Part shown: positions 15,269 to 21,430 of the stretch, one piece after another
Layout: each line of letters opens with the position of its first letter
Position numbering within the stretch: position 1 is the first letter of the stretch
NCBI GenBank assembly: GCA_043736515.1
Contig: JAYTCK010000036.1
Span: forward strand, 1 to 22,898
Direction of reading: 5' to 3'
DNA length: 22,898 bases
Source of the DNA: MHLP01 sp043736515
GTDB lineage: Bacteria > Patescibacteriota > Minisyncoccia > Phycocordibacterales > UBA6899
Made by a program: the position numbers and the translations under genes
Notes under the pieces: generated by a model
Seen by the model: the letters and a program-made list of their open reading frames with translations, nothing else
Told to the model about the DNA's origin: nothing
Databases searched by the model: none

Positions 15269-15515
15269 AACATTGGCGCACAAATATGTGGATAACGCGT
15301 GAAAAGCACACAAAGTAGTTCTTCAACGCGCACACCCAAGAAACACGTGAAGCGCATGATACATGCCAAAGCGAGGGTGGTCAAAAAAAATGTGTTGTGA
15401 AATGCATTACGTGTAACTCCAAAGCACCTTCCAAAAAAACATTGCTGCAGTGTAGTGCAGAGCATTAATTATGAAGGATATGGGGTGAAAGAGGGGTGAA
15501 CCATTGTGGGTTACA

Positions 15516-15555
15516 AATGTTAAAGGACATTCATGTGTGAATGTCCTTTAACATT
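15516..15555. repeat. Perfect 18-bp inverted repeat, 4-nt loop
   Basis: AATGTTAAAGGACATTCA (15516-15533) is followed by TGTG and its exact reverse complement (15538-15555). No T-run follows on either strand, so it is not a standard terminator. It has no sequence in common with the REP family although REP 5 begins 17 nt later. Only this copy is seen in the window. Confidence 0.85.
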
Positions 15556-15572
15556 GAGTTGGTATGAACTAA

Positions 15573-15628
15573 AAAAATCCTAAGGCAGCCTTTAAGAATT
15601 GATCCCCAAAGGCTGCCTTAGGATTTTT
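15573..15628. repeat. REP palindrome 5 (14-nt loop class), acts as terminator
   Basis: A perfect 21-bp inverted repeat (15573-15593 and 15608-15628) has the 14-nt loop AAGAATTGATCCCC. The arms contain AAGGCWGCCTT, and the outer A/T part supplies a T-run on both strands. It lies 11 nt past the stop of the HTH gene at 15640, and is very likely its terminator. Confidence 0.95.
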
Positions 15629-15639
15629 CTTTTTTCACG

Positions 15640-16731
15640 CTAGATCGCAAGAGAGTAGGTCGACCATCGGCGATCTCCTTTTTTCGTCAGTATCGCTTCC
15701 GCAACCATGGCAAAAAGTTCACGCTGAATTGTTTTCTCGCTCACACCAGGAATACTCCTTGCTATGTCTTTTACGGTAAGTGCCGGTTTCTGTTTGATGA
15801 GCGCAAGGATTATTTTTCGGCGATCGTCACGTCCGACCTCTTGGCGTGGACGCTCGATGATTCCTGTGGGTGATATTGTTGCCCGAGGAATAAATGCGGG
15901 AGCGATTGTCGTGGGTGTAACCTTTGGGACAGAAGTGGGAGGTGTCGCTGTTGGCGCGCTTTTAATTTCAGAAGTATTCGGACGGCCAACTTCTTTGAGG
16001 TACGACCTTTCAGAGCCAAGGTCGGACCTCGGGCCGTCGTGTTTGTTTGTGTGTCCTAGAGAAGTTTTTTGAGCGACGACGGGCAGACGGACAACTTCTT
16101 CAAGGTCGGGTCTTCCCGAGCTAAGGCCCGACCTTAGTCCGTCTTTAGGATTCTTTGCTGAGTCTTCACTCTTGGGTACGGCAATTCCTTCTTCCGATCT
16201 TGAGGCAATCTCTAGGCCGCCTTGTTCAACCTGACGCGGTACTTCAAAAAAAGATTCAGTGAAAATATTCTTACTTCCCTCAGACGTGCGCTGCCATTCC
16301 ACAAGACATGCGTCCTTGAGCGCAACATATTCTTTTTTAAGGACAGAGGCATTCATTTCGCTCATCATCCGAGCAGACTGAGCAACATCCAAAAACGAGA
16401 CGACCTGTTCAATCTTTTTTGTCGCTTGTCTGAGGAGCGTCATGCGCTCACTACTACCCGACGAAGTGACGACCATAATATCTGAAAGGAGCTCCACTGC
16501 TGTTTCACGAGCCTTCCACTTCATGGGTTCTTTTTCAGACATAATATCGGTGACCATATAGAGTGCCGTCGTAAGCTTCTCTGCCTTACGGACAATGAAA
16601 GAAATACCTACCTGCGCAGACGAGCCCACTGTTTGTTGGCTTTTATCATGTCCTTTATACATGTTCCTGTCTTGTCCTTGAGAGTGAGTGCGTGTCTCTT
16701 GGTTCTGAAATCTGTTGTCTTTTTGATCCAT
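15640..16731 (-). CDS. HTH protein of a CPR-type conserved family (363 aa)
   Basis: Three parts are visible. Residues about 40-165 are a helical domain with VRKAEKLTTALYMVTDIMSE, then KEPMKWKARETAVELLSDI, which I associate with a protein widespread in Parcubacteria. Residues about 165-295 are a Pro/Ser/Thr-rich, probably disordered linker with two related segments, DGLRSGLSSGRPDLEEV and DGPRSDLGSERSYLKEV. Residues about 300-363 are a winged helix (DRRKIILALIKQKPALTVKD, then SEKTIQRELFAMV and KKGDRRWSTYSLA), resembling DeoR/FIC-type HTH ends. DNA binding is likely, but its target and role are unknown. The ATG at 16731 has no Shine-Dalgarno sequence; a promoter lies at 16757-16784. The transcript ends in REP 5. 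Confidence 0.8.
   Translation of the reverse strand: MDQKDNRFQNQETRTHSQGQDRNMYKGHDKSQQTVGSSAQVGISFIVRKAEKLTTALYMVTDIMSEKEPMKWKARETAVELLSDIMVVTSSGSSERMTLLRQATKKIEQVVSFLDVAQSARMMSEMNASVLKKEYVALKDACLVEWQRTSEGSKNIFTESFFEVPRQVEQGGLEIASRSEEGIAVPKSEDSAKNPKDGLRSGLSSGRPDLEEVVRLPVVAQKTSLGHTNKHDGPRSDLGSERSYLKEVGRPNTSEIKSAPTATPPTSVPKVTPTTIAPAFIPRATISPTGIIERPRQEVGRDDRRKIILALIKQKPALTVKDIARSIPGVSEKTIQRELFAMVAEAILTKKGDRRWSTYSLAI
15981..16038. repeat. Intragenic 58-bp palindromic module, copy 1
   Basis: The module begins GACGG and ends CCGTC. Inside, GAGGT-A-CGACCT (15997-16008) pairs with AGGTCG-G-ACCTC (16019-16030), with one mismatch and a 10-nt loop. It lies in the disordered linker of the HTH gene and is translated as DGPRSDLGSERSYLKEVGR. 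Copy 2 has the same length and frame. Confidence 0.7.
16086..16143. repeat. Intragenic 58-bp palindromic module, copy 2
   Basis: The module begins GACGG and ends CCGTC. Inside, AAGGTCGGG (16102-16110) pairs with CCCGACCTT (16127-16135), extendable inward through a wobble pair to 13 bp. The start lies 105 nt (35 codons) from copy 1, in frame, and is translated as DGLRSGLSSGRPDLEEVVR. Confidence 0.7.
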
Positions 16732-16756
16732 AAGAATGTCGTTTAAACGTCTTAAA

Positions 16757-16784
16757 AGTGTATCATAAATCTAAAATAAGTCAA
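16757..16784 (-). promoter_or_regulatory. Promoter of the HTH gene
   Basis: On the minus strand TTGACT (16784-16779), a 16-nt spacer and TACACT (16762-16757, with an upstream TGA) are seen. The predicted start near 16750 leaves a leader of about 20 nt. Confidence 0.65.
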
Positions 16785-16897
16785 TATCTCCTTTTGTTTT
16801 GTCGCTAAGGCCCATGTGTCATGTCCATGATACTGTGCGACGAAAAAAAGTCTACTATCCGTCCTTAAGAAAATGACGGATGGCTTCTTTATGGAAA

Positions 16898-16953
16898 GAA
16901 TTTCCTAAGGCAGCCTTTAAGAATCGCTCCCCAAAGGCTGCCTTAGGAAATTC
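16898..16953. repeat. REP palindrome 6 (14-nt loop class)
   Basis: A perfect 21-bp inverted repeat (16898-16918 and 16933-16953) has the loop AAGAATCGCTCCCC, which differs from the REP 5 loop at only two positions. It lies in the divergent gap between the HTH gene and ftsK. Just to its right, GGCTGCGTTGGG (16956-16967) resembles a decayed extra arm. Confidence 0.95.
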
Positions 16954-17005
16954 CAGGCTGCGTTGGGTAACAACGATTAATTTCGTGATAATATATGGAG
17001 GACAT

Positions 17006-19333
17006 ATGACAAAGAAACGCAAAAAGACTCGGGTGGAGACACGCACAACACGAACCAATATTTCTGAGCGAAAAGATAAAGAGCCGGGCTTCTGGGGGGG
17101 GCTCAGAGCTGAAACACGTAACTCAATCGTTGGTATCATCTTTATTATTCTTGCAATTATTTTGCTCGGTGCTGCGCTTCAAAATGGAGACGGGCATTTG
17201 ATCGGAAAATTATACGGTGGTATCCACCTGCTCTTTGGAGTCGGCTATTATGTGATTCCGCTTTTATTTATTTTACTTGGCGTAAACTTTTTTCGCGCAG
17301 GCGGTCACAACATTACTTCTCCTGCTCTTGTCGCCGGTCCATTCTTTTTGCTTTCTGCGCTTGGACTTCTCGCGCTCATGGATCGTGCTGATGGGGGTGC
17401 GGGACTCGGAGGCTTCGTCGGCTACTATGTCATGATGCCGACTGAAATACTTTTTGCGCCCATACTCACAGGAATTATTTTTTCTGCAGTGTTCGTTATT
17501 GCGATACTCATTCTTTTTGATACTCCACTCCATCTGGGTATGGTGTTTTCATTTTTGAAATTCTTGAAACCGCGCTCTCGTGCAGATGAGGATGGTTTCG
17601 AAGAAGAGGAAGATCTTGAACCTGCACTCATCGAGGGTGCTGTGCCGGAAGCTGTGGTGGTGAGTGCCGAAGAGATTGCTGCGGGAGAAGCGGCAGAAAA
17701 AAATTCACTTTTTCAAAAAGTTGCTGCTCCGATCGTTGCGAAGAGCCCCGCCTCTTCCAGTCGAGGTGAGGGTGCGCCATTTCAATTTAATTCGACACTG
17801 CACTCTATCTACACCCCTCCCCCACTTTCCTTGCTTGCGGCCGACAAAGGGAAGCCCGGATACGGAGACATCAAAGCGTACTCCAACATCATTAAACGCA
17901 CATTTCAGAACTTCGGTATTTTGGTTGAGATGGACGAAGTGTCTATCGGTCCATCGATCACCCGCTATGCACTCAAGCCAGCAGAGGGTGTCCGACTCTC
18001 AAAGATCACCACACTTCAGCACGACCTCGAGCTTGCGCTCGCTGCTGCACCTATTCGCATCGAAGCACCTATTCCCGGAAAATCGCTTGTCGGTATTGAA
18101 ATTCCCAATACAGTAAAGTCTACAGTTGGCCTCGGCACACTCTTAAGTGACGCGGTCTGGGCCAATAATCCTAGTCCCCTCTTTGTCCCGCTTGGAAAAG
18201 GAATTTCGGGTCTTGCGCAATTTATGAATATCGCAAAGATGCCGCACGTGCTGGTCGCGGGTGCAACTGGTGCCGGCAAGTCCGTGACCATGCATACGAT
18301 TATTACGTCACTGCTTTATAGAAACTCTCCTGAGCAACTGCGCTTCATTATGGTTGACCCTAAACGTGTCGAGCTTACGATGTATAACGGTATCCCCCAC
18401 CTCCTCACCCCCGTCGTCACTGAAGCCAAGAAGGCTATTCTCACACTCAAGTGGGCGACCAAAGAAATGGATCGACGGTATGATGTGCTCCAGGAAGAGA
18501 AATGTCGCGATATCAATTCGTATCACAAAAACGTTCTCGAGCCCGCACTCGCAAAGTACGAGAAACAAAAAGCGGATGGTAAATTCAAAGACGGAGATGA
18601 GCCAGAACTCCCCGAGCTCATGCCCTATATCGTGGTAATTATCGACGAGCTCGCGGACCTGATGTCGGCATATCCTCGCGAGCTTGAGTCGGCTATTGTT
18701 CGCTTGGCCCAAATGAGCCGCGCCGTCGGTATCCACTTGATGATCGCCACGCAACGCCCATCGGTGAACGTCATCACCGGGCTTATCAAGGCGAACGTTC
18801 CTGCACGTATTGCTCTCCAAGTTGCCTCACAAATCGATTCACGCACTATTCTCGATATGTCGGGTGCAGAAAACCTGCTTGGTGCCGGAGACATGCTCTT
18901 CCTTTCCGCCGAGCTCCCCAAGCCTATCCGCCTCCAATCCGCCTTTATCTCTGAAAATGAGGTCAAAAGCGTTGTAAAGTTCCTCAAGGACCACTATGAG
19001 GGCACACTCGGCGATGAAATTAACCTCAGTACCAATACTGATAACAAAAATATCTTCTTTGGGGGAATCCCCGATGACGCACTCTCGGAGGGCGGTGATG
19101 ACGAGGATGATGAAAAATACGACGAAGCCAAGGAGGCGATTCTCGAGACTGGGAAAGCCTCGACATCATTCCTCCAGCGCCGGCTAGGTCTCGGGTATGC
19201 TCGTGCAGCTCGAATGATGGATTTGCTTGAAAAACGCGGGATTATCGGCCCCGGTGAAGGAGCAAAACCTCGTGAGATCCTGATCAAGGGAGACAATAAA
19301 ACTGAAGGATTCGGTCGCGAAGAGGAAATTTAG
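17006..19333 (+). CDS. ftsK: DNA translocase FtsK
   Basis: The start is ATG 17006 because GGAGG (16997-17001) lies 4 nt upstream. The open frame reaches back to 16880, but those 42 residues are a translation of REP 6. The 775-aa product has a basic start, four membrane helices (about 35-190), an acidic linker, and the FtsK motor. The motor shows Walker A GATGAGKS near residue 420 and Walker B IVVIIDELADLM near 545, followed by QMSRAVGIHLMIATQRPSVN. A C-terminal gamma winged helix (FLQRRLGLGYARAARMMDLL) should recognise orienting DNA motifs. It pumps chromosome ends across the septum and activates dimer resolution. The length is shorter than E. coli FtsK because the linker is short. The 68-aa gene is convergent to it. 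Confidence 0.96.
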   Translation: MTKKRKKTRVETRTTRTNISERKDKEPGFWGGLRAETRNSIVGIIFIILAIILLGAALQNGDGHLIGKLYGGIHLLFGVGYYVIPLLFILLGVNFFRAGGHNITSPALVAGPFFLLSALGLLALMDRADGGAGLGGFVGYYVMMPTEILFAPILTGIIFSAVFVIAILILFDTPLHLGMVFSFLKFLKPRSRADEDGFEEEEDLEPALIEGAVPEAVVVSAEEIAAGEAAEKNSLFQKVAAPIVAKSPASSSRGEGAPFQFNSTLHSIYTPPPLSLLAADKGKPGYGDIKAYSNIIKRTFQNFGILVEMDEVSIGPSITRYALKPAEGVRLSKITTLQHDLELALAAAPIRIEAPIPGKSLVGIEIPNTVKSTVGLGTLLSDAVWANNPSPLFVPLGKGISGLAQFMNIAKMPHVLVAGATGAGKSVTMHTIITSLLYRNSPEQLRFIMVDPKRVELTMYNGIPHLLTPVVTEAKKAILTLKWATKEMDRRYDVLQEEKCRDINSYHKNVLEPALAKYEKQKADGKFKDGDEPELPELMPYIVVIIDELADLMSAYPRELESAIVRLAQMSRAVGIHLMIATQRPSVNVITGLIKANVPARIALQVASQIDSRTILDMSGAENLLGAGDMLFLSAELPKPIRLQSAFISENEVKSVVKFLKDHYEGTLGDEINLSTNTDNKNIFFGGIPDDALSEGGDDEDDEKYDEAKEAILETGKASTSFLQRRLGLGYARAARMMDLLEKRGIIGPGEGAKPREILIKGDNKTEGFGREEEI

Positions 19334-19337
19334 GACA

Positions 19338-19372
19338 AAAAAACCGCAATATTCTATAAAAATAGTGCGGTT
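19338..19372 (-). terminator. Intrinsic terminator between ftsK and the convergent small gene
   Basis: AACCGCA (19342-19348) pairs with TGCGGTT (19366-19372), and TATT/AATA extends the stem after one mismatch. On the minus strand TTTTTTT follows, so it mainly serves the 68-aa gene at 19378-19584. On the plus strand the T-run after the stem is weak. Confidence 0.65.
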
Positions 19373-19377
19373 CTTGG

Positions 19378-19584
19378 TCACCGTTTGCGGCGACCGATCT
19401 TCTTGGCCCTCTGTTTTTGTTTGCGCTTCTTTGCAATACGCTTTGCTGACGCATTCCCCCACCCACGTTGAGGTGGCTGTTCACGAGGAGTGAGACTCCT
19501 TGCCAAATACACCACTTCCGCTGCGCGAGAAAAACTCGTACAGACCAATACGAAAGTGTTAAGCAATCCAAAATTGCGGGGCAT
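19378..19584 (-). CDS. Small, very basic protein (68 aa)
   Basis: The start at ATG 19584 is supported by AGGAGG six nucleotides upstream on the minus strand, one of the strongest ribosome binding sites in the window. The N-terminal third is hydrophobic (FGLLNTFVLVCTSFSRAAEV), possibly a membrane helix. The last 25 residues are nearly all Lys/Arg (KRIAKKRKQKQRAKKIGRRK) and could bind nucleic acid, rRNA or acidic lipid. A terminator lies 5 nt past the stop. It is convergent to ftsK. I recognise no family; it resembles neither L34 nor L36 closely. A frame starting at 19685 in another register was rejected. Confidence 0.65.
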   Translation of the reverse strand: MPRNFGLLNTFVLVCTSFSRAAEVVYLARSLTPREQPPQRGWGNASAKRIAKKRKQKQRAKKIGRRKR

Positions 19585-19676
19585 CTGCTTCCTCCTGTAA
19601 AATGAGCTGAAATCAGGGTTACTTTAACACAAAACATACTTATTATCCTAAAAGCTTTATTCTTGCGAGGATGTGG

Positions 19677-19721
19677 ATTCCCCAAGGCAGCCTTAGGTTT
19701 CCTAAGGCTGCCTTGGGGAAT
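19677..19721. repeat. REP palindrome 7 (3-nt loop class)
   Basis: A perfect 21-bp inverted repeat (19677-19697 and 19701-19721) has loop TTT. The arms are ATTCCCCAAGGCAGCCTTAGG and its complement split by the loop. The outer CCCCAAGG is shared with the half copy that follows and nearly with REP 3. Confidence 0.95.
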
Positions 19722-19737
19722 TTCATGTTTCCCCCCT

Positions 19738-19764
19738 TTTCCTAAGGCTGCCTTGGGGAATTTC
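19738..19764. repeat. Half REP (right arm only), tandem to REP 7
   Basis: The 27 nt at 19738-19764 repeat 19698-19724 exactly (loop plus right arm plus flank), offset by 40 nt. The left arm is missing. It is a partial duplication or a truncated REP. The combination lies just upstream of the Ig-like membrane protein gene. Confidence 0.9.
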
Positions 19765-19797
19765 GTATTTTCCGCCTTCTCCTGTATATATGAAGGA

Positions 19798-20187
19798 ATG
19801 AAATGGACGGCAAAAATGGCACTCGGTTGGTTCCTCTCTGCGTGCTTTGCGGGAATTATTATTTTTTACGCGTATTATCAATCACGCGACATTCGCGTAG
19901 GTCCCATGATCACCCTCTTTGCCCCCATGGACGGGCTGACTTCTACATCCTCCCTGATCAGTGTCGTTGGAGTGGCGCACAATGCAAAAATACTCACACT
20001 TGACGGACGAGCAATCTTTGTTGATCTTGAAGGAAATTTTCATGAACAATTGTTACTCATGGATGGCTATAATATAATAGAGCTCACCGCAAAAGACGGG
20101 GAAGGACGCGAGCGCAGGAAGATCATTGAGGTGGTATATATAAATCCATCCGCGTCCGCGCAAGCCTCAAGTACCGAGAGCCTTTAA
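19798..20187 (+). CDS. Membrane-anchored Ig-like protein (129 aa) upstream of recA
   Basis: The start is set at ATG 19798 (MKWTAKMALGWFLSACFAGI). The open frame extends to 19663, but those residues are translated REP 7 (FPKAALGFLRLPWG). The N-terminal membrane helix (about residues 8-28) is followed by a beta-rich domain of about 80 aa. Its FAPMDGLTSTSSLISVVGVA and ILTLDGRAIFVDLEGNFHEQ resemble glucodextranase-type/bacterial Ig-like domains. The C-terminal tail is Ser/Ala-rich. The product would face outside the cell. A weak hairpin with TTTT (20177-20195) spans the stop. The location 39 nt before recA suggests co-transcription, and I recall similar proteins next to recA in other CPR genomes. 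Confidence 0.75.
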   Translation: MKWTAKMALGWFLSACFAGIIIFYAYYQSRDIRVGPMITLFAPMDGLTSTSSLISVVGVAHNAKILTLDGRAIFVDLEGNFHEQLLLMDGYNIIELTAKDGEGRERRKIIEVVYINPSASAQASSTESL

Positions 20188-20226
20188 GCTCTTTTAAAAA
20201 TATTTAATCATTCATCAATATATCGT

Positions 20227-21312
20227 ATGGTAGGTTTTATCAAAAAAGTGAAGAAAGAGAAGTCAGCAGCCGAGCGTGCAGGTACAGCAGGTATCGAAGC
20301 AACAATTAAGTCGATCCAGAGCAAATTTGGTGAGGGTGCAATTATTAAGCTTGGTGACGCACCAAAAGTGCACATTGACGCAATTTCAACCGGATCAATC
20401 GGACTTGATCATGCACTTGGTGTTGGCGGTATCCCCCGCGGACGTATCATTGAGATATTTGGACCCGAATCTTCAGGCAAGACTACGCTTGCACTCCATG
20501 TGGTCGCGGAGGCACAGAAAAAAGGCGGTATCGCAGCATTTATCGACGCGGAGCACGCGCTTGACCCGGAATACGCAAAACATCTTGGAGTAAAGATCGA
20601 CCAGCTGTTGGTGTCCCAGCCCGACACGGGAGAACAGGCGCTCGAGATCTGTGAATCTCTTGTGCGATCGGGGAATGTTGCGGTGATTGTTATTGACTCT
20701 GTTGCTGCCCTCACCCCGAAAGATGAAATTGAAGGCGACATGGGTGCCCAGCATGTCGGAAAGCAGGCGCGTCTTATGTCGCAAGCGCTCCGAAAACTCA
20801 CGGCCATTGTCTCCAAAACACAAACTATTGTTATTTTCATCAACCAGATCCGCATGCAGATCGGTGTCATGTTTGGTAATCCCGAAACAACCCCGGGAGG
20901 CAAGGCGCTCAAATTCTACACTTCGGTGCGTATCGACATCAGAAAGATCGCACAGATTAAAAAAGGTGAGGATGTGATCGGGAGCCGCACACGCGCCAAG
21001 GTGGTCAAGAACAAAGTTGCAGCACCATTCAAACAGGCGGAGTTTGACCTCGTATACAATGAAGGCATTTCTCGCGAAAGTGAAATGCTGATGTTTGGCG
21101 AAAAATACGGCATCCTTCAAAAGTCCGGCTCTTCGTACGGCTATGGTGAAGTGAAAATCGGCCGTGGTTACGACTCTGCACGTGTTTTTCTCAAAGAGAA
21201 TAAGAAGATTGCGAACGAGATCGTCAAAGAAATAGCAAAAAAGATGAAAGAAGACGCTTCGTTCAGTGTTGTTCCGCAAAAAGAAGATCTTGATGAAGGT
21301 GCGCCAGAGTGA
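20227..21312 (+). CDS. recA: Recombinase RecA
   Basis: This 361-aa protein is a full-length RecA. It has Walker A GPESSGKTT at residues 79-87, the IDAEHALDPEYAKHLGV block, VIVIDSVAALTPKDEIEGDM (Walker B), loop L1 around DMGAQHVGKQARLMSQALRK, and loop L2 around NQIRMQIGVMFGNPETTPGG. The C-terminal tail is acidic (EDLDEGAPE). RecA forms filaments on single-stranded DNA for recombination and stimulates repair. No LexA-type box was recognised upstream. The start lacks a Shine-Dalgarno sequence; an A/T-rich stretch precedes the ATG. The gene ends in TGA, which shows that UGA is a stop here. A strong terminator follows 20 nt later. Confidence 0.98.
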   Translation: MVGFIKKVKKEKSAAERAGTAGIEATIKSIQSKFGEGAIIKLGDAPKVHIDAISTGSIGLDHALGVGGIPRGRIIEIFGPESSGKTTLALHVVAEAQKKGGIAAFIDAEHALDPEYAKHLGVKIDQLLVSQPDTGEQALEICESLVRSGNVAVIVIDSVAALTPKDEIEGDMGAQHVGKQARLMSQALRKLTAIVSKTQTIVIFINQIRMQIGVMFGNPETTPGGKALKFYTSVRIDIRKIAQIKKGEDVIGSRTRAKVVKNKVAAPFKQAEFDLVYNEGISRESEMLMFGEKYGILQKSGSSYGYGEVKIGRGYDSARVFLKENKKIANEIVKEIAKKMKEDASFSVVPQKEDLDEGAPE

Positions 21313-21333
21313 GTACCAAAGATCTTTTCGCAT

Positions 21334-21369
21334 AAAAAAAACACCAGCCCGTGGGCTGGTGTTTTTTTG
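21334..21369. terminator. Intrinsic terminator of recA (bidirectional)
   Basis: ACACCAGCCC / GGGCTGGTGT forms a 10-bp stem with a 2-nt apparent loop, bounded by A7 on the left and T7 on the right. It can act for recA and for the minus-strand gene that ends at 21431. Confidence 0.9.
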
Positions 21370-21430
21370 CTTGGACGGAAGAGGCGGGAAAGCTGTGGGT
21401 GCCGTTTTTACTGTTTGTTCGCCTTGCCCA

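Larger units (their letters stand above)
14719..15515 (-). other. 800-bp gene-free region: promoters and long structured leader of the surface-protein gene
   Basis: No convincing protein gene on either strand. Two minus-strand promoter candidates (15025-15053 and 15240-15268) would give leaders of about 300 or 515 nt. The leader has short stems, among them TTCACT/AGTGAA at 15005-15022, the self-complementary CTCTATATATAGAG near 14973-14986, and CTCGCT/AGCGAG near 14858-14882. A single perfect DnaA-box match (TGTGGATAA) lies at 15287-15295, upstream of the distal promoter. I see nothing else that I can name. Confidence 0.45.

Noticed and set aside
3297..19764. The repeated palindromes as a CRISPR array.
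   Set aside because: The copies are kilobases apart with genes between them, there is no regular spacing, and no cas gene is present.
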